Source: Ruegeria atlantica (lineage in GTDB: Bacteria > Pseudomonadota > Alphaproteobacteria > Rhodobacterales > Rhodobacteraceae). From it: 41,589 nt of DNA. Under the pieces are notes generated by a model that was given only the letters and a program-made list of their open reading frames with translations, did not search any database and had not been told where the DNA came from. The stretch spans positions 1-41,589 of the forward strand of contig NZ_WQBE01000019.1 of NCBI RefSeq assembly GCF_013032005.1, read 5' to 3'. Made by a program: the position numbers and the translations under genes. Position 1 is the first letter of the stretch; each line of letters starts with the position of its first letter. Shown here piece by piece: positions 1-7,835 of this stretch.

Positions 1-35
1 CTTTTGGACAGGACGCCAATATCAAGAAGTTTCAT
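1..35 (-). CDS. MerR-family transcriptional regulator, N-terminal fragment cut by window edge
   Basis: The first 35 bases read on the minus strand give ATG at 35-33 followed by MKLLDIGVLSK, which matches the start of the winged-helix DNA-binding domain of MerR/SoxR-type regulators. Only 11 codons lie inside the window. A GAGG ribosome-binding sequence sits just upstream of the ATG, inside the adjoining dyad operator at 41-60. MerR-family proteins usually bind such a dyad between the -35 and -10 boxes of a divergently transcribed target. The effector cannot be told from this fragment. The identification rests on a very short sequence plus the matching operator next to it. Confidence 0.6.
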   Translation of the reverse strand, partial: MKLLDIGVLSK

Positions 36-37
36 GG

Positions 38-68
38 TTGACCTCAAGTCGACTTGAAGTAGCAGGAT
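38..68 (+). promoter_or_regulatory. MerR/SoxR-type promoter with dyad operator
   Basis: TTGACC at 38-43 is a good -35 box. It overlaps a dyad at 41-60 with arms ACCTCAAGT and ACTTGAAGT around a CG centre (8 of 9 positions pair). A 19-bp spacer leads to a weak -10 candidate, CAGGAT, at 63-68. The long spacer with an internal dyad is the hallmark of MerR-family promoters, and CTCAAGT/ACTTGAG-like arms are typical of SoxR-like members. It points to the plus strand, away from the regulator fragment. Confidence 0.6.
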
Positions 69-104
69 AGCTCCTCACTGGCACATGAGACAAGAGAGTT
101 TACG

Positions 105-200
105 ATGACTGATACGGTGCAGGCGCAATCTTCTATTCCCATCCTGATCACTCTCGCTGCAACGACATTGCGCGACAACCATAATGTGCAGATAGCCTGA
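105..200 (+). CDS. 31-residue ORF downstream of the MerR-type promoter
   Basis: An ATG at 105, preceded by GAGAG, opens a 31-codon frame ending in TGA at 198-200. It begins MTDTVQAQSS and matches no family that I recognise. It lies where the target of the MerR-type promoter should start, so it may be the remnant of a lost target gene, a leader peptide, or chance. Nothing in its composition proves that it is translated. Confidence 0.2.
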   Translation: MTDTVQAQSSIPILITLAATTLRDNHNVQIA

Positions 201-221
201 AATGAGGTTATTTACTTGGAA

Positions 222-262
222 TTGGCACTTGAAAAGAGCTTGTAGGAGCGATCAAGTGCCGA
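222..262. repeat. Inverted repeat / hairpin
   Basis: GGCACTTGA at 224-232 is exactly complementary to TCAAGTGCC at 252-260. Two more outer pairs (one G-T) extend the stem to about 11 bp around a 19-nt loop. No T-run follows on the plus strand, so it is not a classical terminator. It could be an operator or an RNA stem-loop 3' of the small ORF. Confidence 0.4.
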
Positions 263-290
263 GAACAAAAGCGAATTCCGAGACTTCACC

Positions 291-626
291 ATGGCGTTCG
301 CCAATGTTCTGATGAGATCAATCCGGCTCGGCCGCGCGCCTATAGACCTCTTTTCTAGTGTCGCCTACCCGGCACAACCAAACCCTCACAGCATCACCTC
401 AATGGAACGGCCTTACCGCGCTTCTTCGATCGCCGTACGCCGAAAAACTCACGGTTTGATCGCAACCATTCTAAAACGCCGAACAAACCTGTTTTCTATC
501 AAAGGCGTATACGAGAAGCGTTGGGGCAGGGCACCTTTGATGCAAGAACTAAGATCCGAGCTCGAGCCGGAGCAGAACAATGAACTTGATCGGCTATTAC
601 TGCAGTTCCCGGCAAAGTGGGTTTGA
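291..626 (+). CDS. Hypothetical protein, 111 codons, uncertain
   Basis: This is the longest plus-strand frame between the left edge and the phosphatase gene. The predicted product is basic in its first two thirds, with a C-terminal stretch (residues about 73-111) rich in Glu, Leu and Arg that could form a helix. I recognise no family. No convincing ribosome-binding site precedes the ATG, and alternative frames across the same bases are also open in part, so it may be a decayed gene or not coding at all. Confidence 0.2.
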   Translation: MAFANVLMRSIRLGRAPIDLFSSVAYPAQPNPHSITSMERPYRASSIAVRRKTHGLIATILKRRTNLFSIKGVYEKRWGRAPLMQELRSELEPEQNNELDRLLLQFPAKWV

Positions 627-943
627 AAACACAGGGCGGAAAACGGACTTTCGCAGCGAGTGCGAACCAATGAGGGTGCTTGCAAGAAAGCCGACATTCA
701 AATGGTGAACATTTCGGAATCTAAGCTGCACCATCGTAAGTCGGCTCTTTACCCAAATGCGTACTAAAACTAGCGAATAACTGACTTGCAGGTTGTTTGC
801 GGAGGAGATCATCAACACTAAACCTTTTAGGTTTGCAGCATCGAAATGGCTCTGGAAAACAAACGAAATGACTCTTTGATTGCTAGGCATTCGATTAGCT
901 TGCAATGTTGCGTGGCAGCTCTTTAATCGGAAAAGGACCTCCC
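627..943. other. Intergenic stretch without a supported gene
   Basis: About 317 bp before the inositol-monophosphatase-family gene. Short minus-strand frames here overlap the phosphatase gene and look like chance. The stretch around 640-700 has a composition like the intergenic DNA near 23440-23480 (both contain GCAGCGA next to a GGAC or GTCC), which may reflect a dispersed intergenic element. No terminator or promoter could be assigned with confidence. Confidence 0.4.
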
Positions 944-1735
944 ATGTCTCGACTTTCAAAACGCAGAGATTTTGCCATCGAAGTTTGTGAGGAGGCTGGG
1001 GCAATTGCCGAAGAGTATTTCGCGGATCGGGGTAATCTTGTCGTTGATCAAAAAGGCGCTCAGGACTGGGTTAGCGAGGCGGATAAGAATGTTGAAACCT
1101 TTATTCGTCAGAGGATTGCAGAGGCGTTGCCCAATGACGGAATTTTCGGTGAAGAGCACGGCGCCACTGTTGGTAAGAGCGGTTTTGACTGGGTGATTGA
1201 CCCAATTGATGGGACAACAAATTTCGTCAACGGCATACCTGCATGGACTATTGTTCTGGCTGGCGTCACGGAAGGGCATACTGAGATCGGTGTGATACGT
1301 GATCCAAATGTGGATGAGACCTTTGTAGCGATGCGCGGAGAAGGTGCGACGCTTAACGGATCACCAATGCGCGTCGCGTCAGGGGTGGCGCTGCGGGACG
1401 GAACAGTCGCCGTGGGATATACGAACCGGATTGAGACCCGGCATATTTTACCTATTGTCGAAAATCTAATCGAGTACGGGGCTATGTTTCACAGAAACGC
1501 CAGCGGAGCGCTATCATTGGCCTACGTCGCTGCTGGGCGACTCTTGGGATACATGGAAGAACACATGAATGCCTGGGATTGTCTGGCTGGGCAATTGCTG
1601 GTCTCGGAAGCGGGTGGCATTGTTGAGGATCAGAACGCCGATGTGATGATCCGCGAAGGTGGGCGTGTAATCGTGGGTACACCAGATGTGTTCGAGACCT
1701 TGGTTGAAATCGCAGAGAACGCTTGGAACGATTAG
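944..1735 (+). CDS. Inositol monophosphatase family protein
   Basis: A Mg-dependent phosphomonoesterase of the IMPase/SuhB/HisN/CysQ superfamily, 263 residues, the usual family size. The metal-binding motifs are visible: Glu70-Glu71, DPIDGT at about 86-91, and Trp211-Asp212 near the C-terminus. The ATG at 944 is preferred over one at 905 because AAGGACC precedes it at good spacing and the protein then starts at the family's usual position. The gene converges on the histidine phosphatase gene, with only 3 bp between stop codons. Next to two phosphate-compound importers and two other phosphatases, it probably dephosphorylates an imported sugar, polyol or nucleotide phosphate. The substrate cannot be told from motifs; inositol phosphate, histidinol phosphate and PAP are all possible. 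Confidence 0.88.
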   Translation: MSRLSKRRDFAIEVCEEAGAIAEEYFADRGNLVVDQKGAQDWVSEADKNVETFIRQRIAEALPNDGIFGEEHGATVGKSGFDWVIDPIDGTTNFVNGIPAWTIVLAGVTEGHTEIGVIRDPNVDETFVAMRGEGATLNGSPMRVASGVALRDGTVAVGYTNRIETRHILPIVENLIEYGAMFHRNASGALSLAYVAAGRLLGYMEEHMNAWDCLAGQLLVSEAGGIVEDQNADVMIREGGRVIVGTPDVFETLVEIAENAWND

Positions 1736-1738
1736 GGT

Positions 1739-2305
1739 CTATGCCAACGAAACCCAGCCCGAATAGGGTTTGAGTGTCAATAGATCTGCCTGCCAGAAAT
1801 GGCCTTGTGAGGGCTGATCGTACTTGCGGTCTATCGAACAATCCGAGAGTGCGCACCACAGCAATGTGCCGACCGCGCCGTGTGTCACGATTGCAATATC
1901 TCCGGCGCCATGCATTTGGACAATCTCGGTGACTGTACGATAAATACGAATCTGCGCCTCGACAGCTGTTTCCCAACCGCGATAGCGCGTTTCCGGTTGA
2001 GCAAAGAAAGCATCAGCTGCTGCCTCGAATTCGTCCCGAGGCAAATAACCGGTGCCGCTGCGGTCGTTCTCACCAAGACCCAAGTGGTAATTTACAGGTA
2101 GCGTTAGGGATGCGGCAAGAATCTCGCCTGTTTCGCGGGCCTTTCGCTCGCCACTGGTCCAAATTTGCGTGACTTTCGATAAGACTTCATTGGATGCAAA
2201 TTCAGCAGCGCGTTTGCGGCCCGTCGCACTCAAGCACCACTCTGTTATCGGAATGACCGGATCGATAGAGACCTCGGGGTGTGTTATGATCGTGAGAGTC
2301 GGCAT
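1739..2305 (-). CDS. Histidine phosphatase family protein with altered RHG motif
   Basis: A 188-residue member of the histidine phosphatase (phosphoglycerate-mutase-like) superfamily. The N-terminal nucleophile His is kept as His9, but the usual Arg-His-Gly is Thr-His-Pro here. The second catalytic His is in VTHG (His142), the Ser-Gly-Glu-Arg segment at about 51-54 supplies phosphate-pocket Arg candidates, and Glu79 fits the proton-donor position. Loss of the first Arg is unusual and may change activity or substrate. It is the last gene of the minus operon, starting directly after the ATPase stop codon, so it probably acts on the compound that transporter imports. The start is ATG at 2305. 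Confidence 0.85.
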   Translation of the reverse strand: MPTLTIITHPEVSIDPVIPITEWCLSATGRKRAAEFASNEVLSKVTQIWTSGERKARETGEILAASLTLPVNYHLGLGENDRSGTGYLPRDEFEAAADAFFAQPETRYRGWETAVEAQIRIYRTVTEIVQMHGAGDIAIVTHGAVGTLLWCALSDCSIDRKYDQPSQGHFWQADLLTLKPYSGWVSLA

Positions 2306-3376
2306 TTAGTCAGGCAAAAGCACGGGCCCTTTGTCAGCAAAACCCATCATGATTTCAGTGCCGGGTTCTAGCGGTGCATCGACATCATCTTGAACGGCAA
2401 AAACCTGGCCGAATGCACCTTTCAATGTGTATTCCATCCGAACGCCAACATAGGTCGCCTTGGCCACTGAGGCTGGAATACCTTGATCTGAACCGATCAC
2501 CAAACGTGAGGGTCGCACGGCGATGGTTGCCGGTCCTTCGGACAGACCGCGGCGTGGCAGCGTGTGGCGGTAGCCTTCGACTTCGATGGTTGCCATATCG
2601 CCATCAATACTTACGATTTGGCAGCTCAGAAGGTTTGCCTCACCTATGAAATCGGCGACAAACCGGTCATTCGGCGCATCGTAAAGCTGGCGCGGAGTGC
2701 CTATTTGAGCGATCGCTGCGTTACGCATAACAACTATCTCATCCGAGACTGCCAGTGCCTCTTCTTGATCATGGGTAACGTAAACAACTGTTAAGCCAAG
2801 GTCTTGCTGAATTGCCCGAATATCTTCACGAACTTGACGGCGAAGCTTGGCGTCGAGGTTGGATAGCGGCTCGTCGAACAACAGCACTTGCGGCTCAAGA
2901 ACCAGTGCGCGCGCCACGGCGACACGCTGCTGCTGGCCGCCCGATAACTCTGAGGGAAGGCGGTTGTCGAACCCCTGAAGGCCAACCAGCTCCAAACCAT
3001 ACAAGGCGCGACTGCGGGCCTCGTCCTTCGCAAAGCCCGAGAATGTGAGGCCATACTTCACATTCTCCAATACGCTCATATGAGGGAACAACGCGTATGA
3101 CTGAAACACCATAGATACATCACGGTCGGTGGCTGGCAGTTTGGTCACGTCCCGATCACCGATCAGGATCTTGCCCGAACTTGCCATCTCCAACCCTGCA
3201 ATCATGCGCAGTGTCGTTGTTTTTCCGCAGCCTGACGGGCCAAGCAGCGTAACGAGCTTTCCTGCGTCTACGTGAAGGTTGATGTTATCGACGGCGACCA
3301 CATCCTTGCCGAACACTTTCGACACGTTCTCAAACCGTACCGGGGCGGCCTTGGAACCGATTTTGGTGTCGGTCAT
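2306..3376 (-). CDS. ABC transporter ATP-binding protein (AfuC/FbpC/PotA type)
   Basis: A 356-residue ATPase that powers the importer encoded upstream. Walker A GPSGCGKTT is at about 46-54, the Q-loop FQSY at about 91, the signature LSGGQ at 144-148, Walker B LLFDEP at 165-170, and the switch His at about 202. A C-terminal TOBE-like regulatory domain follows from about 280. Length and architecture match the Fe3+/spermidine/AfuC class. The ATG overlaps the permease stop codon by 4 bp, which indicates translational coupling. The class is certain; the substrate is inferred from the binding protein. Confidence 0.93.
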   Translation of the reverse strand: MTDTKIGSKAAPVRFENVSKVFGKDVVAVDNINLHVDAGKLVTLLGPSGCGKTTTLRMIAGLEMASSGKILIGDRDVTKLPATDRDVSMVFQSYALFPHMSVLENVKYGLTFSGFAKDEARSRALYGLELVGLQGFDNRLPSELSGGQQQRVAVARALVLEPQVLLFDEPLSNLDAKLRRQVREDIRAIQQDLGLTVVYVTHDQEEALAVSDEIVVMRNAAIAQIGTPRQLYDAPNDRFVADFIGEANLLSCQIVSIDGDMATIEVEGYRHTLPRRGLSEGPATIAVRPSRLVIGSDQGIPASVAKATYVGVRMEYTLKGAFGQVFAVQDDVDAPLEPGTEIMMGFADKGPVLLPD

Positions 3377-5589
3377 GGCGATGTCTCCGTTCCGTGCTGG
3401 GTGCGTCGACCAATCTGAACCCGGCCAACGAGAAGTTGCAATAAGCCGACCGTCGCGAGCATCACGAAGATCAGCGTCGTCGAATAGGCGATAGCAAGGC
3501 CATAGTCGTTATTCTCGACCCGGCCGATGATATAGCTGGTTGCCATGTCATACTCTGCGCTGACCAGAAAGATGACGGCTGAGATTGCCGTCATGGCACG
3601 AACAAAACTGTAGACAAGTGCAGCAAGTATCGCAGGGCGCAACAGCGGCAGGATGACATTCCGGAACGTCTGCCACGAGTTTGCGCCAAGGGTAAGCGAG
3701 GATTCATCAAGGCTGCGGTCAAGCTGTGACATGCTCGCGATGCCAGCGCGAACACCAACTGGCATATTGCGGAAGATGAAGCTGACAACGAGGATGACAC
3801 CTGTGCCGGTGATTTCGATTGGCGGAACGTTGAAGGCAAGGATGTAGCTAACGCCGATGACCGTGCCGGGGATGGCGAAGGACAACATTGTTCCAAACTC
3901 AAAGGCGTTCTTGCCTGCAAAGCTTTGCCTGGTCAGCAGATAGGCAGTTACTAGCCCAACAGCGGCAGTTAATGGCGCTGCTATGGCCGCGATGGTTATT
4001 GTGGTCCAGAAACTGTCCCAAGCGGCTCCGGTCCAGCGTATACCCTCTTCTTCGAAGCGGACTGAGAATGCAGTGATGTAGTGCTTGATCGTCAGCGAAT
4101 TATCGACTCCCCACAGCTCAACCACACTGCCGTAGATGATCATTGCATAGACAACAATGGTGAACAGCGCCCACCCCAAAGCGATGAGCAGAACGGGAAC
4201 AGATAGGCCCGTTGGCATTAGAGGATGCACCCCCGCATCACCCTTGCCGGTGACGGTAGTGTAGCTCTTCTTTCCCAGCCAGACACGCTGCGCGTAAAAG
4301 GCGGAAAGGGTAAAGAACAGCAGCACCATTGCCAGAACCGCAGCACGGCCTTGATCGTATTGAGCGCCGACAATTGCGAAGAAAATCTCAGTCGACAGCA
4401 CGTCGAAATTTCCACCCAATACAAGCGGGTTCCCAAAGTCGGCCATGCTTTCGATGAAGCCCAGAAGAAATGCATTTGCAAGACCGGGCCGCATCAGGGG
4501 TAGAGAAACCGTTTTGAACGTCTGCCATCTGCTGGCCCGCAGGGTCTGGGCCGCTTCCTCCATCGAAGGTGAAACACCTTCCACCACGCCTATTAGTACG
4601 AGAAATGCAATGGGAGTGAACGCGAGTGTCTGCGCGATCAGAATGCCTGGCATTCCGTAAAGCCAGCGTGTCGGTTGTGTGCCAAATAGCTCGGCAAAGA
4701 ACCGGGTTACAGAACCGGACAAGCCAAAAAGTAGGATAAGCGCCAAGCCGATCACGAATGGCGGGGTGATTATTGGAAGAACAGTCAATGCTCGCAGCGC
4801 CCGCTTATAGCGAAAGCCTGAGCGCGTCACGACCAACGCGAAGCACAGACCCAGACCCGTGGTGATGACGCCTACAAGGATGGCTAGGAACAGTGAATTC
4901 CACGCAGCACCGCATCGCGCACCTTGTAAACACCCCAATCCCCACAACCGGTCGTCGAAGAACTTCGAGAAGAAAACCGCAATGGAATAAGCGCCGTCTT
5001 CGGTGATGAAAGCAGCAAAAAGCATCTTGGCGATGGGGAAAAAGACAAAAGCGGTAACGATGGTAATCACACCGCCAATAGCGCTTACGACGAAGACATC
5101 ACCATTAATAGCACCCCTCGCCGCGATACCTTGAGTGAGCAGGAACAGAAAGCTTGATGCGCAGATCATCGCGCCATAGCCCATTCCGAACTGACGGTCG
5201 CCAAGCTCACCAAACAACGCGTCCAACCAATCGAAGTTGAAGCCTCTGATACCGATGCTGAACCCCTGAGCGATCAGCCAGCCGAACCCCAGCGCTCCGG
5301 ACAGTATCAGCATACGGGCGTAAAGCGGATCAGATTTGGTACGCTTCAACACCAAAAGCGGCAGGGCGAGGGCGATAAGGAGCGGAGCAAGCCACAGCTT
5401 CTCACCTTGTCCAATCAAAAACGCAGCGGGGGCATAATCCTCATCGAACGGGTAGCCGTCCACCAGCCACCCGAACGACCACAGGCCGCCGTCGACCATG
5501 TACCAGGGCAGCAGGCAGAATCCGACCCACCCGGCGATGATCCAGAAGATCAGGACCGGATGGGTCGTTTTTGATGTAGTGTCTGCCAT
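3373..5589 (-). CDS. ABC transporter permease, two fused membrane domains (AfuB-like)
   Basis: A 738-residue inner-membrane permease in which two binding-protein-dependent permease domains are joined in one chain. About 200 N-terminal residues with several hydrophobic segments come before the first permease domain. Each half carries an EAA-type loop contacting the ATPase: EEAAQTLRASRWQTF in the first, and DESSLTLGANSWQTFRN in the second. AfuB-type permeases are of this order of length, longer than the usual fused FbpB of about 500-550. The ATG starts at the base next to the stop codon of the binding-protein gene. With its neighbours it forms one transporter, probably for a phosphorylated sugar or another oxyanion ester rather than free iron. 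Confidence 0.9.
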   Translation of the reverse strand: MADTTSKTTHPVLIFWIIAGWVGFCLLPWYMVDGGLWSFGWLVDGYPFDEDYAPAAFLIGQGEKLWLAPLLIALALPLLVLKRTKSDPLYARMLILSGALGFGWLIAQGFSIGIRGFNFDWLDALFGELGDRQFGMGYGAMICASSFLFLLTQGIAARGAINGDVFVVSAIGGVITIVTAFVFFPIAKMLFAAFITEDGAYSIAVFFSKFFDDRLWGLGCLQGARCGAAWNSLFLAILVGVITTGLGLCFALVVTRSGFRYKRALRALTVLPIITPPFVIGLALILLFGLSGSVTRFFAELFGTQPTRWLYGMPGILIAQTLAFTPIAFLVLIGVVEGVSPSMEEAAQTLRASRWQTFKTVSLPLMRPGLANAFLLGFIESMADFGNPLVLGGNFDVLSTEIFFAIVGAQYDQGRAAVLAMVLLFFTLSAFYAQRVWLGKKSYTTVTGKGDAGVHPLMPTGLSVPVLLIALGWALFTIVVYAMIIYGSVVELWGVDNSLTIKHYITAFSVRFEEEGIRWTGAAWDSFWTTITIAAIAAPLTAAVGLVTAYLLTRQSFAGKNAFEFGTMLSFAIPGTVIGVSYILAFNVPPIEITGTGVILVVSFIFRNMPVGVRAGIASMSQLDRSLDESSLTLGANSWQTFRNVILPLLRPAILAALVYSFVRAMTAISAVIFLVSAEYDMATSYIIGRVENNDYGLAIAYSTTLIFVMLATVGLLQLLVGRVQIGRRTQHGTETSP

Positions 5590-6615
5590 TTACTGCGGCA
5601 GAACCGAAACCTCTTCATCCCATTTCTGCAACAGACGCTTCCGTTCGTCTGAGGAGCCATATTTTTTGAAGTCATAGTCGATCAGCTTGATCTGACTCAT
5701 GTCAGGCGCGCTATCCGAAGTTTCCGCGCCCTTGTTCGATGGCACCTGAAACGCGTTAACCTGAAGAGCAAGGTTTTGAGCTTCGGGCGACAGGGCCCAG
5801 TCATAGAACTTCTTCGCTTCTTCTTCGTTACGAGCCCCGTCTATAATCGACATTGACCCAATTTCGTAACCGGTGCCTTCGCATGGCGCGACGACTTTGA
5901 TCGGGAACCCCGAAACGGCCTGCTTTACGGCGTCATGCATGAAGACGATACCAATCGTGTTCTCGCCACGACCGGCGGCCTTGATCGGCGCCGAGCCGGA
6001 CTTGGTGTACTGGTTGATATTCGAGTGCAGGCCCTTCATGAACTCAAAGCCTTCATCCTCGCCGAAGATCTGCACCATTGAGGCCAGCGTCGTATAGGCC
6101 GTACCCGACGAGTTTGGGTTCGCCATCTGAACGTGTCCTTTGTATTCGGGCTTCAAAAGATCCTTCCAGCAGGCAGGTTCGGGCAGGTTGTTTGCAGCGA
6201 CAAGGTCGGCATTGTAGCCATACCCAAGCGCGCCTGAATAGATGCCGATCGTCTTGTTGCCAGCACTTTCAGCCTGAGATATCGCCCAATCATGAAGCTG
6301 GTCGCGCATTGGGGACATGTATTCCATCGTCAGGCCTTCTTCGGCGGCCTGCAGATGCGGGTCGCCCGTACCACCCCACCAAACGTCACCTTTCGGGTTC
6401 GAGCTTTCGGCACGGATTTGCGCAAATGTCTCGCCCGAGGACTTTCGGGTCATGTTAACGTCGATGCCAGTTGCATCTTCGAAGCTACGTGCCATCAGTT
6501 GACACCAATCCTCTTGAGCTGAGCAATAGAAAGTCAGCTTATCGGCATGCGCTGCGGACAAAGACGCGGTCAAGGCAATCAGTGATCCCACGGCAGTGGA
6601 TGTCAATTTCTTCAT
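5590..6615 (-). CDS. ABC transporter periplasmic substrate-binding protein (AfuA-like)
   Basis: A periplasmic binding protein of 341 residues from the ATG at 6615. That start is chosen because AGGGAGG lies just upstream and it gives a clean signal peptide, MKKLTSTAVGSLIALTASLS with cleavage after the AHA at about 24; an upstream in-frame start would bury the signal. The body contains GDVWWGGTGDPH and a Cys-Glu-Gly-Thr-Gly-Tyr-Glu segment as in the Fe3+-type/AfuA family. AfuA of Actinobacillus was shown to bind hexose phosphates despite its historical iron annotation, and the acidic residues in VFMHD and PCEG fall where that family contacts the ligand. I infer a phosphorylated ligand from this and from the adjacent phosphatases. 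Iron or 2-aminoethylphosphonate are alternatives. Confidence 0.87.
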   Translation of the reverse strand: MKKLTSTAVGSLIALTASLSAAHADKLTFYCSAQEDWCQLMARSFEDATGIDVNMTRKSSGETFAQIRAESSNPKGDVWWGGTGDPHLQAAEEGLTMEYMSPMRDQLHDWAISQAESAGNKTIGIYSGALGYGYNADLVAANNLPEPACWKDLLKPEYKGHVQMANPNSSGTAYTTLASMVQIFGEDEGFEFMKGLHSNINQYTKSGSAPIKAAGRGENTIGIVFMHDAVKQAVSGFPIKVVAPCEGTGYEIGSMSIIDGARNEEEAKKFYDWALSPEAQNLALQVNAFQVPSNKGAETSDSAPDMSQIKLIDYDFKKYGSSDERKRLLQKWDEEVSVLPQ

Positions 6616-6966
6616 TATTTTTCCTCCCTTAGGGTTTAATTCGTCCAGGTTTCCCGGATCTATTTTGCCCTTCCTCATGCAGCCTTACGAAATTTTTCTT
6701 AGAGTGTTGAGGCTTCCTAATTATCTGTCAAAACCTTTGGAAAATGCGTCCGGATACTTTTACAACCACCAACTTCACCAAGAGAAAACCAACGATGCGC
6801 CCAGCCTTTCCTTTTGAAATTGATCAGCCTGCGTATATTGCTCTGTCCCTTGAAATCTTTGATGTCATGTGAATTTTCACAACGGAATGAGGATTATGCA
6901 ACAAAAAATATTGCAAAATGCCCGAAACCCCACAAAATTAAAATCTGAAAATATTCGAGTCGTTGA
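6616..6966. promoter_or_regulatory. Divergent control region between the two transport operons
   Basis: A 351-bp AT-rich intergenic region between the AfuA-like gene (minus) and the DeoR gene (plus), so both operons must start here. It contains the palindrome TGTGAATTTTCACA at 6868-6881 (6-bp arms) and a looser inverted pair TGCAA/TTGCA at 6897-6901 and 6911-6915. Both lie within 100 bp of the DeoR start and are candidate operators. Core promoter boxes could not be fixed by eye. Confidence 0.5.
6868..6881. promoter_or_regulatory. Candidate operator palindrome TGTGAATTTTCACA
   Basis: Six-base arms TGTGAA and TTCACA flank a TT centre, 85 bp upstream of the DeoR start codon. Its size and position suit a DeoR- or CRP-like dimer site. 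Which protein binds is inference. Confidence 0.35.
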
Positions 6967-7776
6967 ATGTCCAAAACCAAAACGCGCGGCAAGAAATCTG
7001 AAAAGAGTCCGGGTCGGGTAAAAAAATCCGACAGACGCCAGCAAATCCTGCTGGACTTGAAACTGCGCCCGCACGTTCGCATCAACGAGTTGGCACAGCG
7101 TTTCAACGTTTCGAATGAGACCGTGCGCCGGGATTTCGAAGCCCTGTCCAATGAAGGCCTGATCGCGCGTGCGCACGGTGGGGCATCAGCCCCAGTGCAA
7201 GGGCATTACCCAAGTCTGGAAGAACGGACCGGCGCACAGATCGAAGAGCGCGAGCGGATAGGTATCAGCGCGGCGGGGCTTGTTCAGGACGGCGAAACGG
7301 TCATGGTCGATTCCGGCTCGACGACTGTCGAGATGGCACGCGCTCTGGCATTTCTCGATATCCATTGCACGGTGATCACGAATTCAATCCCCGTAGCGAT
7401 GACCCTTGGCCATGGTACTGCCCAGGTCTTGCTGTGCCCCGGAGAATACCTGGCAGCTGAATCTGCAACGATCGGAACCGAGACACTGGAATTTCTGTCT
7501 CGTTTCAACGTTGACAGGTGCATGATCGGTTCTTCGGGTTTCTCAGTAGAAGGCCCGTCTGAGACGGTAAGGGGCTTTGCGGCGATCAAGAGGATGATGC
7601 TGACGCGTGCTGCAAAACGCCACCTTCTTATCGATTCCGGGAAATTTGGCCGCAAGGGTCTGGCTCAGGTAGGCGATCTTGCCGAGTTGGATTCCATAGT
7701 CACCGACACAAAACCAACCGGGGAACTGCTCAATGTAATAGATGGTGCCGAGGTCGATATTCTCGTCGCCGGTTAA
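6967..7776 (+). CDS. DeoR/GlpR family transcriptional regulator
   Basis: A 269-residue regulator. A basic N-terminal tail of about 20 residues precedes a DeoR-type helix-turn-helix at about 25-75 (VRINELAQRFNVSNETVRRD, then the GLIARAHGG wing). The C-terminal sensor domain has the DeoR signature residues, including a DSGSTT segment and ITNS, which form the phosphosugar pocket in this family. DeoR/GlpR proteins usually repress sugar or polyol catabolic operons and respond to phosphorylated intermediates. Here it is the first gene of the phn-like operon and faces the AfuABC-like operon, so it probably controls both and senses the product of transport and metabolism. The start is the first ATG after the AT-rich control region, but no strong ribosome-binding site is visible. 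Confidence 0.92.
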   Translation: MSKTKTRGKKSEKSPGRVKKSDRRQQILLDLKLRPHVRINELAQRFNVSNETVRRDFEALSNEGLIARAHGGASAPVQGHYPSLEERTGAQIEERERIGISAAGLVQDGETVMVDSGSTTVEMARALAFLDIHCTVITNSIPVAMTLGHGTAQVLLCPGEYLAAESATIGTETLEFLSRFNVDRCMIGSSGFSVEGPSETVRGFAAIKRMMLTRAAKRHLLIDSGKFGRKGLAQVGDLAELDSIVTDTKPTGELLNVIDGAEVDILVAG

Positions 7777-7798
7777 GAACGAAAAGGAATGACTAACA

Positions 7799-7816
7799 GC
7801 GGCTGATAAATGCCGC
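7799..7816 (+). other. Short hairpin between the DeoR gene and phnD
   Basis: GCGGC at 7799-7803 pairs with GCCGC at 7812-7816 around an 8-nt loop in the 59-bp gap. No T-run follows. It may tune expression of the highly expressed binding protein relative to the regulator. Confidence 0.25.
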
Positions 7817-7835
7817 ACATAACTGGGAGGAAAAC

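Noticed and set aside
597..1004. 135-codon minus-strand frame at the left of the IMPase gene
   Set aside because: It overlaps the start of a clear gene on the other strand, has no recognisable domain and no ribosome-binding site.
6596..6817. 73-codon plus-strand frame in the divergent control region
   Set aside because: It begins inside the AfuA-like gene and covers its ribosome-binding site; the composition is that of AT-rich regulatory DNA.
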